Of a stretch of DNA of 64,000 nucleotides, positions 1-13,619 are shown in pieces. Both the position numbers and the translations under genes were made by a program. The notes below the pieces were generated by a model. It saw only the letters and a list, made by a program, of their open reading frames with translations, was not told the DNA's origin and ran no database searches. Location: the NCBI GenBank assembly GCA_025642065.1, contig JAODUP010000483.1, positions 207,501 through 271,500 on the forward strand, in the 5' to 3' direction. The first letter of the stretch is position 1. Each line of letters starts with the position of its first letter. The DNA comes from Paralvinella palmiformis. Lineage: Eukaryota; Annelida; Polychaeta; Terebellida; Alvinellidae.

Positions 1-1648
1 AGAAAGCGTATTCAATTGTTTTCTGGTTTTGTATACGTTTTTTTTCTCTCCAAATTTTGTCTTTAAACATCTGTGTCGTTATAAAGTCATTAATAATACG
101 ACGAATCGTGTTTAAACATTGCCGTAAATATTATACAGTCTGTATATTGGACAAATATATTCTTGATGTAATAAGTTATATTATATTCACTATTATATAA
201 TATCCGCGTTATGCATTTGCTGTAACACATGAATTATATTGACTGAAGAGATAATGCGCATATATTATTCATGCTTCAGTGTTTATTTGTAGAATATTTG
301 TCTCCACAAGTTGCATCTGTGTTGTCTCTATCCATATTCTTCGATCCTAACTCTAATATCTAACAAAAGAACATTATAAATTATAGTCCATGATTTCAGC
401 AAATGGGAATGTCAGAATACATTGTACCAACTCTAATTACCAATGTAAGTAACATCTGATAATACCTAGCCACAAATATATTTATTAAAGATGCTCAAAA
501 TCAAACCGTACAATCTTGACGTGGCACGTGTAATATCAAAATATAGGGAAGGAGGGTTTTAAAAGTGATTTTACTTGTAAATAAGGAGCACCTCGATATG
601 GATATTTCCCGCCAATCGTAACACGATCAAACTTATGATGGACGTTGTTGCGATAAAACAACGAAAATGGCTAGCATTGACTCAAACATTTATTTCATTA
701 ATTCGTATATAAAAACATATTCCAAATTAATCTTATTAGAAGATTAAACATGGAATAAAATTAAAAACAATATTTGTAGTTTGATGTTAGGGGCATATTT
801 AAATTTATTAAACAAATAAATAAATAAAGACTTTATAACTCGTGAGTATGATATTGTCGTTTTATCGCACATGTATATACGGTTCTGCTAAAACTACCTT
901 CAGGTATAGCAAATATATAGACAAGGAATTAACGCCACACAAGATAGTTACTTGGAATACAAGATAAATATAGGATACTGTTGTATTTGTAAATTGTTTT
1001 AGACCGTTTAACGTTTTTTTTCCATTGCTATGCCTGTTTATTATTAAAACACCCATGACGTGAAAGGTATGTCGATTTCATAGAAACAAAGAGGAAACAA
1101 ATTTTAAAACCCGACCACCATAATTAACATTTTGAGACAGTGGTGTTTATTAATTATATTTCCTTTATCTAAGTTTCCTTATTGGAGGAAAGAGTAAATC
1201 GTAAATGTTCTATATACACCACTCCTAAACATTTAACAATACATGCTAATGGTATAAAGTATAGTATGCAATAACACGCGGCAAATATGAGGACATACTC
1301 AAACAGACAACTTACCAATGACCTCGTTTAACAGTTAAAGTATACAACGTCGTATTCCTAACACGTAAATGATGTACCATGATGTTAAGGCCGTAACCTG
1401 TACAACGAAGCCTACACTACTTGGAGCATTATTACTATCACATTGACACGGCTGTCATCTTTATTGCTGATAAAGTCTGTAAATGTTTTATATAACCTTA
1501 AAAAATAATTCAAATTAGATAAAGTAAGCTAGATTCTGGGTAGGAAAGTCTCTGTATTATAACTGACTTGTTATAAGTACTTAATTTCGGAAGTGAGTTA
1601 TATATGAACTCACAATATTATGATGGTGACACTAGATGTTGTGTGTTG
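1..1648. other. AT-rich noncoding stretch, nothing recognised
   Basis: Stops are dense in all frames and no protein family motif, RNA gene or duplicated partner was found. The short open frames here show no coding-like composition. Confidence 0.6.
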
Positions 1649-1848
<200 letters not shown>

Positions 1849-2879
1849 GGGTATTTTGCTTTATAATCAGCTGTTTACAATTTGCATAACTGAAAATTCC
1901 TAAATTTCATTAAATATCTAACATCAAAGGAGATTCATCAATTGGAATTGTAGAAATGCAACATATTCAACAATAATATATTTTACTTTCTTCTCATTTA
2001 GCTTTATATTAGTAATTTATACAAGATTAAATTACATTGTAAACTATGATCACTTACATGTATAACTATATATTTCCAGTAATATAATTTGTTACATGAA
2101 GTTTCCATACATAAGTTTATTTTTATCGAAAGGTTGGTAGGTCTTCGAAGGTACTGATTTCCAAAGTTTTTTAAACGTTGGATGGCTATGGATGAAAGAG
2201 GGAGCGATGAAGGGGTGGAATAATGGATTGATGGATGACAAGAGGGCTTAAGGGATGTATGGATGGATGGATGGATTGATGTTTTTGTTCAGTTGATGGT
2301 TGGCTGTATTGAGGGATGGATGGATTGATGTAGTAATTGCTAGATAGATAGTTAGCTGGATTAATCAATTGGCCAATAACCTAATAAATAGATGAATGTA
2401 TAAAGTATGGATATAATAAATTAATAAATCAACTAATAAATGTCAAAATAATAAAACGATACAAAAATATGAGCAAGAATAAAGTTATCAGGTACACTTG
2501 TTTTAAAACTAAAAACACAAATTCTTCATGAAATACTGGAATGTCAAAGCTTTTTCATTGCGCTAGTTGATCCATTTATAACGAGGTTCACTTCTTGATA
2601 AATACCCCAGGCAGACTAAAGTAGGTTATATCGTTGATGTATGGATTACAATTGTCAAATAAAACAAATTAGCCGGCTGTTATGTTACGATTAGAAACGT
2701 CTTAGCCATATTTTGTTTATTATTGACAAACATCGGAAACCAAAACCAATTGACGGCTTTAGATCGAGTAGCCTTTAACTATGGCTTCATGATGCTTTCG
2801 ATTCTATCGAATGTTTTTATCGTTTTCGTTGTATTGTGTTATTACTGCGACAAAAAGGAAACATATAAGTTATGACTGC
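1849..2879. other. Noncoding, with degenerate GGAT-type tetranucleotide tract at 2190-2345
   Basis: A decayed TGGA/GGAT/TTGA tetranucleotide tract occupies roughly 2190-2345. The rest is AT-rich with no recognisable gene. A similar GGAT tract recurs near 50958-51008. Confidence 0.6.
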
Positions 2880-3345
2880 TCAAATCCAATCCACTGAATC
2901 ATTAAAATAAAGTTTCTTTATAGTGCTATATCTATATGAGCCCTCTTGTTACATTTGGAATTAGCATTTTTATTGGATATCGATGTACGAACAAATCGAT
3001 TCAAAGTTATTTCCGACAACTTCCCTTTAATTCTGTCTCTTAGGTAATGATCTAATTGGCCAATGGACACTTACCAATTGAGTAAATAACGTTTTGGAGT
3101 AAAGACTTTTCGGGGTATAAATGTCACGATGATACATATTGCCAGTGATGCGTGAGTATGTTGAAAGGCACCGGCACAGCGAATCACGAATTGTAATTGC
3201 AACATTCTCATGATTCACCATGGCACGTAATGTTTCACTCTAGTTGTCTATTCATCAATGTATCTGACGTATATTAATTATAATAACATTGTATTACTAT
3301 ATATGACTCACTCCCTAATTACCAATCCTGTCTCACGGACTGATA
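2880..3345 (+). repeat. Duplicated segment A, copy 1
   Basis: This stretch matches 14280-14915 in the same orientation. The clearest shared block is the run around TTTGG-ATTAGCATTTTTA-TG near 2955 and 14347, with weaker matches on either side, including the region around CCAGTGATG near 3140 and GTCAGTGATAATCG near 14690. The copies differ by many substitutions and indels, so the duplication is old. No protein is conserved between them, so both copies are probably noncoding. Confidence 0.6.
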
Positions 3346-4365
3346 ACAGCCACATCCGAGGCCTGCTGATGTATCAAACAACATCACATACGTCGCTCTC
3401 ACCTACAAGTTACTCCTATAGTTATACCGTTAGAGGAATAAAAGGAATTTCCCATTAACGTATACTGTCAGTTAACAGCATGACATAATATTGGCTAAAA
3501 AATGGAACACGATTTATTCCTAGGAATCAATTACACGTTACAAGCCATTGCTTCGTCCTTGATAGAGCTGTGCAATAGTATTATATTTATTAAACCTATT
3601 TATTTATTACTAGATTATAAATTAAAAGATAAATAGATACATGTATTGTATTTTTAATATTCACGAACTAATGAACGTCGGATACATAATTAAATTGTTT
3701 GGAATAAATTATCGAGCAATATAAAGATAACACTCATCCTTAGCAACATCAAATTTAAGTCCCACTCACAAGTCCCTCTCACGGTGTATAGCTCCAGGTA
3801 ACGCAGATCTGTGAATGGTATTAATTATAGATGTGATTTAATAGTATATTAACGTTGTTGGTTAGTTTTATTTCTCCTTTACATAGCCGATATATTAACC
3901 TTTATATGACGGTAGCTAATTCCTTTGCTAATTCTTGGTTTGTACAATACCCATCTCAAATAACTACAATTTCCGCTCTATAGTTTTATTTAACGAGAAT
4001 AAGCCAATGGCATAGACAAATTACAACAATAGTTCTTATTATATAATAATTATAAATATAAAGGCTCTATTCCTTAAGGAATTATGACTTTTGCTTTGAT
4101 GTCGTGATTTTGCCACGTGACATCTTCAGATAAATAAAACTACTATCTCCCTCACTAACTTACGACTGCAAGGTCTGAAATGCTATCTATGCATTCAAAA
4201 AGATGTAGTAGCCCGAAAAACTATATAGAGTTATACATTAAAAATAGTTTATTAAAGTAATTGTGTAGATGTTGTTTTGTTCCTAAGATGATTATTTCGA
4301 CTGATAACATGATAATGCATCTACATCTAATTAATAATATGCCTATGAGAAATAATGTTCTAATT
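3346..4365. other. AT-rich noncoding stretch, nothing recognised
   Basis: No gene, transposon motif or simple repeat of note was seen here. Confidence 0.55.
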
Positions 4366-4368
4366 ATC

Positions 4369-4572
4369 TGTCTCTCTCTTTCGCTCTCTCTCTCTGTCTG
4401 CCTGTCTCTCTCTCCCCCCTCTTTCTCCCTCTCTCTCTATCTCCCTCTCTCTCTCTCTCTCTCTCTCTCCCTCTCTCTCCCCTCTCCCTCTATCTCCCCC
4501 TTTCTCCCCCTCTCTCTCTTTCTCTCTCTCTCCCCTCTATCCCCCTCTCTCTCTATCTCCCTCCCTCCCTCC

Positions 4573-4615
<43 letters not shown>

Positions 4616-4657
4616 CCCTCTCTCTCCCTCTCTCTCTATCTCCCCCCCTCTCTCTCT

Positions 4658-4699
<42 letters not shown>
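4369..4699. repeat. Polypyrimidine (CT)n tract followed by (TA)n
   Basis: About 290 bases are almost purely C and T on this strand, with CCCTCT and CTAT variants. About 39 bases of TA follow. The same order of CT then TA recurs at 13376-13611, 38187-38239 and 59084-59181, so it is a recurrent compound microsatellite type in this genome. Confidence 0.95.
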
Positions 4700-4701
<2 letters not shown>

Positions 4702-4799
4702 TTTTCCATGTTGTTAGTATCTCATCATACAATGTCTTGCTACAGCTTGTGCTAGTACAAATGCTTCGTTAAGTACCCAATTTTATTACTACAACGTAT

Positions 4800-4900
4800 A
4801 TATGGTGATCCGATAGTCCCTTGACTAGAATATTACACCGTAACACATTTGATCCTAGGTTCGAATCCAATTCATCTCAGTGTTTATGTGGTTTTGTTTG
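4800..4900 (+). mobile_element. Possible tRNA-like SINE remnant (B-box)
   Basis: GGTTCGAATCC at about 4858 is a perfect match to a tRNA-type RNA polymerase III B box. A weak A-box-like stretch lies about 50 bases upstream. Similar sequences, continuing into an ATTCATCTC-GT-TTT type block, occur near 47574, 51056 and, more decayed, 16277. This suggests a dispersed SINE-like family. No intact tRNA cloverleaf could be drawn, so it is not called a tRNA gene. Confidence 0.35.
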
Positions 4901-5518
4901 ATTAGGCAATCACTCGATTGCTTGATTATATGTATCAGTCGTAGCGAGGCTAAATAACAGCCATTTCACAAATATATTTTTAAACGAAGCTTTTCAAATG
5001 ATTAAGACCATGACATTACCTCAGCTTTGAAATATTAAAGTCAATAATAGGGCTGTGAAATAAATATTATTCTTCCCAATTAGTTTTACAAAAACTACAA
5101 AACCTTCTCATGAACAATGACTTGTGTCGAATATTATAAGTGTTAAATAATATAGTGTTTAAATAAATCTCTAAAGTGAATAAAGGCACATCAGATATAT
5201 ATTTCTGTTTGGGAGACAGGTGGCAGTAATATATTTGAAAGTGGAGCTGTGCGTGTGTATAAGAACACGTATGAGGATGTGTGTGGGCTAGGTTGTTGGT
5301 GTGGGTATGGGTAGGTGAGTCTAGACGTCGGTGTGAATGAGTAGACAAAGGATATCGAACCACATGAGTTATCTTCCATGCGAATACGAGATTAACATAA
5401 AAGGCTAGTTTACATTATTAGTTCATATTACGTTTAACTGTAGTGCATTTCTGTAAACAACAATAATCTGAATGTTTTTCCTTATAGCATTTATAGAAAT
5501 TATAGTTTGGAATAATAT

Positions 5519-5654
5519 ACATACATACATACATTTCAAACATATGTACACACACTCTCAAGCTCTCTATCACATTCACACACGCACACACGCACGCACA
5601 CACGCGTATATATAGAAAGATAGAGTGAGATTTAGAGAGGGGACATGGCGGGAA

Positions 5655-5692
<38 letters not shown>

Positions 5693-5760
5693 TGTGTGTG
5701 TATGTGTGTGTGTGTGTGTGTGTGAGAGAGAGGGGGGAGAGGAAAGAGTAAGAAAGAAAT
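5519..5760. repeat. Compound microsatellite cluster (CATA, CA, AT, GT, GA)
   Basis: Short tracts of CATA, CA, AT, GT and GA follow one another. The GA-rich end directly precedes duplicated unit alpha. A much longer GA tract precedes unit beta at 9462-9823, so the simple repeat is part of the duplicated layout. Confidence 0.9.
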
Positions 5761-5774
5761 GTGGGGAGGGAGAC

Positions 5775-8700
5775 CAGACATTAGTTTCACCGAGTAAAAC
5801 TAATAACGGTAATTTCTATTCTTTTGACCGTCACAACCACACTGTATATAAGCCACAAAGGCGATTTTGGTGCTTTTAACGCGGTCCGCTAGTGACCCGG
5901 ATAGCTACTTTGGTGACAATATAGTTATTGTCCGAGATATGCGAAAAGACACTAAGTGAGGAGAGAGTTATCAAGACGCTCTCTTCTGCTACCGAAAATG
6001 TTGTGCCATTTATAAGGAAGATAAATGCATCGAGTGTAATCCACAGCATAAAGAAAATGGAACCCTAAATTCTGATCTCTATAAACTCGAAGTCTAACTA
6101 GGATTACTATGAGCTGTGTAAAGGATGCATTTGTGTGAAGTAAAATGAAGCGATGGGAGCTCCGAGCTCAGATTCAGATATTATCTACAGAAAATACACT
6201 CTACATTACATCTGAGTAACGGTGCTATTATTCAAATTACCAAACTCTAGGTTTGTCATAAATTTATATAAGAAAATATCCATCTTTTTATATTTGGTTA
6301 ATCGATTACTTCTGTTAAAGATATTCACGATTCTATTGATGGGTGAGTTATTACCATTTTCATATCTTATAAACCACTTTACCATTACTAAGTATTCGTT
6401 TATAAAGTGATGTCTTTAAACTCCTCAGATCATCTTGTATTAGAAGGCAGGACATAGTTATGTCATAACCAATATTACAACAACATCATGTAGACATTGC
6501 ATCTATTTAAGCTGTACAAATGCTAATACTCTATATCATTTGCTGATAATACTTTCATGATATAGATTAACTACTGAGTCATGGCTAATTCAGATGATAT
6601 ATCCCGGGAATCATAGTGTTATGTTATGGGATATTTACTATGCGAACCATTCTTTAGTATTAATGCCTTTGTAAATCTATGTATGACATATGGAAACGGC
6701 ATACACATTTTCCATTCATATTACTAATGATGCAAGTTTAATATAATATATCCATAATATATATTGTGTGCATATTGATAACTGTACTGGGTGTAATCCA
6801 CAGCATAGAAACACTATTTTATTTATTTCCCTCTTGCCATCCAAAACCCATATTAAGTATGTCTCTCTACATCACTTAGCTTTTAATATAACACTGAACG
6901 GTTTCCTCATTTCAGTCATAATTACTATGATTATGTTATCAAGAGCTTTTAAAATACATTTATTAGATTGGCAGATAGACAACTTCAGATAAAAATAATA
7001 ATACGCCAGTAGAAAGATTTAAATGCACCAAAACCGCACCAAAACACTGATCGGTTCCGTAGTAAACCGGAGGAAACATCCGGAGACAGAGTCCGTTAGG
7101 CGGTCTGCTATTGTATCTAAAATCACCCCGGCAATTCCTGTGACGTCATCAGCGCCAGACATATTGGCCTCGCCTTACACCTGGATCAGGCCGATATTGT
7201 GGAGAGAATGAGTTTTGGTGAATGGGCGCTATATCTCCCTTACTATAAACCAATTAACGCGGAAGTCTACACCCTTATTACAATTATTGTGGCCAGGGGG
7301 AAACGCCGAAACAGCAGGGGTGAATGAACTGGAAGCTGTAGTCGGGAAACCGCACACATATGACTCAGGGTATATGGTCGCTCGGGTGTCTGAGTTGAAG
7401 CGGGAAAGGAGATCGGCAGTTGTCTCAGTGACTAAGAAGTCTTGTTTAGGACCGCACTACTCACACGCGGTGGTATCTTGGTCGAGATAAAGGTAGAAAA
7501 ATGAAATATTTCACAGTATACTGCCCTCATATTAGACGCGTGGGACGGGAGCGCCTGTCACAGACAACGCAATTACAGAAACAACAATGGTTAATAACGG
7601 GCCAACCAGGTTCTAAGTGCAGATATCGCTCTGAGGGAAACACACTTAGTTGAGGAAGGATAGCTGAAGGTATTGGAAGCAGGATACACATTCCAAAAGA
7701 GCGACTTGTGTGGATTGTGTTGTGAAGAACTGTTTTGTAACTAACAAACAAGCTTTTCTAAAGGTATCCACGACATATGGATGATATACCAATTAGTACC
7801 ATAGTACCACTATAAGCGCATACACAGGGTTTTGCGATAATATGATTTTATAAATGACCTAGAAGATATACGAGAAGTCATCAACAGGCTTTTAACCTGA
7901 GGATACATCAAGCCAGAACTAAAGTAAACGAGGAGAGTGTGTATTTCCGCTTGCTGATGACTGTAAAGTTAGCTCAGTTACAGCATATCTTGGATAAATT
8001 GTCGTCTGAATGCACCGTTTTTGGCCTAACCTTCCGCAGAAAGAAAACGCCAAAAAAACAACACGCACTACTTAGATCCTACCATCATAGTCATTGGCCA
8101 GAAGCCGTAAACTGTAGACAGCTTCACAACTCCTGAAATCCAAGGCCTATCCAAGAGTCAATAAAGCAAATACAGCTTTCGGAAGCTTTCGTAATAATGT
8201 GTAGAAATGACACGGACTCAATCTTCAAACAAAGCCGAACATCTACATAGCTGTAACAATGATCTCGAAGAAGGAAGAATAAAACGGCTATGTTGTCAGA
8301 ATGACGAAGAAAGTCTACTAAAGAGTATGGTGGCCTACCGCCGGTCAATGCCAACGTTTAAGGGACTTCCTCAAATCCTCATAAAGCCTTTGAAATCAAT
8401 AACGCGCGACCTGATCCGGGAATGGAAAGAGACTGCTCCGCTAATCCCATCCGGTGGTAACAACCTCCGAGATAAACGCTGATATTCAATGTCCGATCTG
8501 CGACTAAACTTTTCATACCGGAATCAGCCTTTATCAATCACATCCAGAAACATCGCCAACATACGTTATACAATCTGAGACAGGATGATATGTTTATTTC
8601 CTAGAATGCTATTTATTTAATTACATCTGGTGCTAAAATAATAACAATTAACTAGGTATTTGTTTCAGTATACAGATAATGTTCAGACATTTTCGTCATT

Positions 8701-9420
8701 CTATTAGCATGAAATAATTTAAGGATTGATGATTTTCCTTGCACATTATGTGACATTTGTCATGGCAACAGTATCTACAAATATCTGTAAGATCTTAACG
8801 AAGTTATCAGTATTTAAGTTATATCGATAAAATTAGCGAATTTTCTATTAAATTAGAATTGTTTCGTATTGTCGTCATCAAATGTGCGGACGTGACGAGA
8901 ATTGCATAAGAGATTCGTAAGGTTTAGCCAAACAAAGTGAACCCGAAAAGAATTGTCCCGGAGATGAAAGATGGAATATTATCTAGTTGAATGTTTTGGG
9001 AGCTTATTGAAAAATATTATATTAAGCTTTAGTGAAATGGAATCTTACACGATTAGGTATTTTAGAATAATATGTGTTCGATATTATATAAGTAAACTAT
9101 TATTACAAAATTATATATAAGTTTGAAGAACAGACGAAATCTAATAATGACAGAAGAGGTATTGCCTATGACCATCTACATAAACTGTTAGTATTGTTTT
9201 GAAACACAGGTTTCACTAAACATATGTTGATACAGTACCTTAATATCTGAAAGAGTTAATAAGATGCAAATACTGTTTTATAGCAAATTAGTATTATAAT
9301 TGAGTTACCAAAATCGTATTTATTTTGTTTTCAAAACAAGAGGATGAAATATCTATTTCTACAATTTAAGGCACTGTCAAAGCATTGTAACGTTTCATGT
9401 TGCATTGCTCGTTTGTCAAT
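5775..9420 (+). repeat. Tandem duplicated unit alpha
   Basis: This segment aligns in order with 9828-12520. Anchors include ACATTAGTTTCACC (5775 and 9829), a GTTTCCTCATTTC block (about 6900 and 11265), an AACAGAAG-like GGTATT block (about 9150 and 12270) and a TTTATTTTG-TT-CAAAACAAG block (about 9317 and 12458). The match is interrupted here by a LINE insertion at roughly 7065-8575 and in the partner by a different LINE at 10190-10995. Part of it, 6230-6540, also matches 47890-48220. The sequence outside the LINE appears noncoding. Confidence 0.7.
7065..8575 (+). mobile_element. Decayed LINE-type non-LTR retrotransposon with RT C-terminal part
   Basis: The plus strand carries broken pieces of a reverse transcriptase and its C-terminal region. 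At about 7891 a frame reads FNLR-x2-QA-x-TKV-x-EE, and at 7953-7964 another frame reads ADDC, the catalytic YADD-type core. It is followed at about 7981-8050 by LQHILDKLSSECTVFGLT, then a basic RRKKT. At about 8300 a VVRM-like motif and at about 8330-8480 a REWKETA-type tail match the usual C terminus of this LINE class. Frames change several times and stops are frequent, so it is dead. The stretch 7065-7880 is more GC-rich than its surroundings but I could not assign it. It may be the 5' part of the same element or a second insert. Duplicated unit beta lacks this insertion. Confidence 0.65.
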
Positions 9421-9461
9421 ATGTTTCAAATAACATGATCAAATAGTAGTACTATTTTGAT

Positions 9462-9468
9462 AGAGAGA

Positions 9469-9527
<59 letters not shown>

Positions 9528-9529
9528 CT

Positions 9530-9560
<31 letters not shown>

Positions 9561-9605
9561 TGACTGGGAGAGTGGAGAGAGAGAGAGAGAGAGAGAGCGA
9601 GAGTG

Positions 9606-9648
<43 letters not shown>

Positions 9649-9766
9649 CTGAGAGAGAGAGAGAGGAGGAGAGAGAGAGAGAGAGAGAAGAGAGGGAGAG
9701 AGAGAGAGAGAGCGAGCAAGAGTAACTGGGAGAGGGAGAGAGAGCGAGAGCGAGACGAGAGAGATG

Positions 9767-9803
<37 letters not shown>

Positions 9804-9823
9804 GAGAGAGAGAGAGAGAGAGA
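9462..9823. repeat. (GA)n tract with GTGACTGGGAGAGTG interruptions
   Basis: About 360 bases are purine-rich GA repeats, broken at intervals by a GAGTGACTG motif that itself recurs about six times. The tract therefore has a higher-order repeat structure. The minus-strand open frames made of Leu-Ser dipeptides are artefacts. Confidence 0.95.
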
Positions 9824-9827
9824 ACAT

Positions 9828-12520
9828 ACATTAGTTTCACCGGTTAAATATAATAATGGTACTATGTAGCCTTTAACTCTCATAATCCTACTGTATCTAT
9901 GCACACCAAAGGCAATACGAGGCTTTAACAACGGTTCGTTTGATCCAGAAAGATAACTTGGTAAATGAAGATACATATATTTTGCGAAATATAAAGACAT
10001 TTATTAATTGAGTAAAAAGTTACCCAAAAGCATTCTGTTCTTAGGAAAACCCGATGTCTAGCATATATTATTAAGAACGATATGGAAGCTGCGTTTATCT
10101 CACAAAACATATATCAATTTGTTTTGAATTTCAATTTGTCATAAGTTATATAATGAAATAATTATGACTTTATTTTAGATGTTATTTAATACTACTACTA
10201 CTACTACTACTACTACTAATAATAATAATAAACTTTTATATCGTCAAAAAGACTCGAGCTCAGTGGTCTTTTCAGTACAGGGGTTAAGTAATCTCAGAGT
10301 CAAGATGCGATGCAAAATTAATCAACAAATAATCGGTTGCTGTGAAAACATGACATGGACAAGCAAGTCTGAAAAGAGTTTTCAGATGATGATAGAAATA
10401 AACTATGCTATTTGATGACTTGGCAGGTTCAGCGAGTGAGTTCCGAAGAGTAAGGACAGTAATTGAAAAACCACGAGTGCCAGGATGAGTTTTAATCCTG
10501 GGAACGACAAGTAAAAACCAGATGAACGGAGCACTCTGTGCTAATTTGATAGGAGCTGGCACACATTTTGAAAATGTTGCGAGCTGGAACTGAGACACAA
10601 TGAAGTGATTTCAAGAGTGGCAAGTTTCTACACACACTGAAGTTTTCCAATATACTTAGATGCTATGATACAACGAAGAGACGTGCACTAACCAAGCCTA
10701 CTAGTAATGAATGGTCTAAGAATGGCTTTGACGATTATCCAAGAAATATAGCGACGAATACGGCGAAGGTCACAACTATGATAGAAACAGGAGCGACATG
10801 TCAGAGAAATATGTTTTTTTTTGAAATTAGAATCATTATCAAATGCAACACCAATAGTACGCACAGTGTCTGAAGGTGTGATGCTATGAATAGGGATGGA
10901 CGTAGGGAAGAAACGAATAAGTTTCCAGCTCTGTCTGTATGTAAGTATAATAATCAAATCCGTTTCGTCTTCATTGAACCTAAGTCTATTTATTTACGAC
11001 ATGTTTAATATGGGAAAATGTGATAACTATTATCGCTTAATCTAACTATTAGTAGCCGTCTTCAACGATATATACAAAATTCTTCAGAAGCCACTTTAAA
11101 TATACTTTTAATATACTTTTCTGCTTTCATCCAATACATATAATATCAGATCAAATGTACTGGATGCTCTATAAATGGATGAACAGAGATCATATTGTCT
11201 GTTTACTGAAACCTTAGGAAATAACTTTATTATTCAGTAAGGTTGTGATATTACAACGAAATGTTTCCTCATTTCGGTGATTACTAATTGTCGGAACGTT
11301 TCTAATAGCATTATAAATATCAATAGAATCAAAATTTCAGACGCTTTTCGGTGAAATAATAAGGCACTAAGAAGATTTTCTATTCATTAAAACGACACAA
11401 AACTAAACAAAATATTAATTAGTTCCAGAGATTAAAGTGAAATACAAATCTTTAAAACCTTTTTTATTCTTCCACAATTTCTATGCCACAAATTAATCAA
11501 TGACCAAGTTTGTGCGCCTCTTTTCCGGATCAGTCAAAGCGTTCACATTACCTGTAATGACATTGATCAATTCCGCTCACACCGTATAATTACGACCTGT
11601 AGATATTTTATTACGTATTAAATACTTACGTGAAACCTTTATCACTAAGGCTAGGAGAGGATCTTATGCTGAGTTATTAGAATATTTATTACAGTGCTAC
11701 ATTTGCGGATAAAATAATTATAATTGATTACATATTTATATTTTTCAGCTATTTTTCATAATTATATAAGCGTGATATAATTTAGGGACTGGTAATTTTC
11801 AGGTGTTGATAATATTATCATACTGTTCTGTAATAATTAGATTAAAAGTATCACAGAAATATTAGTCTGATCAAAGTAAATAGTTATTATTATAACTCTG
11901 CTAAAAGAGTGGTCAAGTTCCGGTTTACATTCAATTACATTACGAATTGTACCTATTGTCGCCATCAAAAAGGCAGACGTAAGAGAGGAACAAAAAGAGA
12001 GTGCAAACGTTTAATATATTACCTTAAAATAAATTGAATGTGGTACAAAACCTGCCGTGAACATGACAACCAAACAGTTTAATTAACCTTTTTTTAATTA
12101 AAGGCTGTGCGGAATTAAAGGTTGTATCGATAAATATATTATATTAAACGTTTATGTGATGGGTTATAAGATGTCAGGAAGGTTTAAAATATTATTCGAA
12201 TCATGCTATAGAGTAAACTAATATTATAAACAAATGAATACATATATAAACGTACGACCCCTAATACAAACAGAAGTGGTATTACGTATGACTGAATACA
12301 TATGCTAATTGTATAGACATATAATTAACTTTTAAATGCAGCTTTCATCAAATAGTGAAGATGATAATGTATATTTTGAAAGAATTAATAACTTGTGGAT
12401 AATAATGCCTATCCTACGGCTTTAAGATAAATTTCAACTTCAATGGCTCACCAATTCATTTATTTGGCTTACAAAACAAGCGGCTGAATACACAGACAAT
12501 ATTGCAGACATTATGAAACC
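9828..12520 (+). repeat. Tandem duplicated unit beta
   Basis: This is the partner of 5775-9420, lying immediately downstream of it after the GA tract. The same anchors appear in the same order. It holds its own LINE remnant at 10190-10995, absent from the partner, and lacks the partner's LINE. Divergence by eye is considerable, with many indels, so the duplication is old and the LINEs arrived later or were lost differentially. Confidence 0.7.
10190..10995 (-). mobile_element. Decayed, 5'-truncated LINE (RT C-terminal region)
   Basis: The minus strand, read from about 10990 downward, gives a RFNEDETD stretch equivalent to the KLN-x-DKTE motif after the RT active site. It continues into RTIGVAFDNDSNF-like and CRSCFYHSCDLRRIRRYI stretches. 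Closer to the 3' end, about 10480-10430, another frame reads GFSITVLTLRNSLAEPAKSSN, the remnant of the FSVAAPTLWNSLP-type end of LINE proteins. The element finishes at an (AAT)n/(ACT)n tract at 10191-10230, a typical microsatellite tail. Stops and frameshifts make it nonfunctional. The catalytic YADD part is missing through 5' truncation. Confidence 0.75.
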
Positions 12521-13375
12521 ATAAGTAATTATTTCAAATTACACATCATAAACTTGCTTCAGCATGTTTTCTGACATTTTATCGCATTAAAACACATTAA
12601 ATATGGTCAATTAAAACAAATACCTCATATGTTTTTATCAGGTAATCCAAACATTTGGTTGTAAAAGTTAAACAAATTGTTACCAGAAATAGCAATAGAT
12701 GTATGTATATTAGTATCTTTAATTTATTCATGTTAGTTTAGGGGATGGAGAAGGTTTTTGTTAGGTCAAAAGGTTTTCTCATGATCAGTAAACTGCCAGT
12801 AATGATTCGAATTAAGTATTAAATTCTTGGTTTTAAATATTTTGGCAGCTTTCATGATGCATACTTTATAACTAAATACATTTAAATACAAGATTATTCT
12901 TTTATAAATAATGATATATGTATACTTTCAGAGTAACTTTTGAATTAAAATGAACGGCTGAGCATCATGTTACGTTAGCTGAGTTAAAGTTTGTAGCTTC
13001 GATTCCGGCTACATATTCGACATATAGTCGAGGTACGTGTCAATAACAAAACAAGTCTCTTAAACACAGGTATGAGCTTCGTTCTAACCCAATATCTGAA
13101 GCTTTTAGGCATAGTATTCTAACTACAGCGCCAACAGAATGCTTTCATTTGCCATAATAATGTCATGTTTGTGCATCCTCCTCTTATTGATATGTCAGTA
13201 GGTTATAATCCAGTTATATATTTAGCTAACATAAACCTATTGAAATCATAATGACAAGGATAATAAAAGGGGGAGATAGGAAGAATGACGGATATTTAAT
13301 ATTTAGAATGGCTTGTTTCACGTAAGAACTGTGATTGTAATATACTTTTCTGCTTAGGGTCAAATGTATTTATGC
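12521..13375. other. AT-rich noncoding stretch, nothing recognised
   Basis: No gene or transposon motif was seen. A GCTTCGATTCC stretch near 13003 vaguely resembles a B box but has no supporting context. Confidence 0.5.
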
Positions 13376-13535
13376 TTCTCTCGCCCCCCCCTCTCTCTCT
13401 CTAGCTCTCTCTCTATCTCTCTCTCTCTCTCTCTCCCCCCCCCTCTCTCTCTCCCCCTCTCTCTCTCTCTCTCTCTCTCTTGCTCTCTCTCTCTCTCTAG
13501 CTCTCTTTCTCTATATATCTATCTATCTATTAATC

Positions 13536-13611
<76 letters not shown>
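13376..13611. repeat. (CT)n tract followed by (TA)n
   Basis: About 195 bases of CT-rich pyrimidine tract with CTAT interruptions are followed by about 38 bases of TA. It has the same architecture as 4369-4699. Confidence 0.95.

Positions 13612-13619
<8 letters not shown>

Noticed and set aside
4800..4900. tRNA gene
   Set aside because: A B-box motif is present but no acceptor, D or anticodon stems can be formed.
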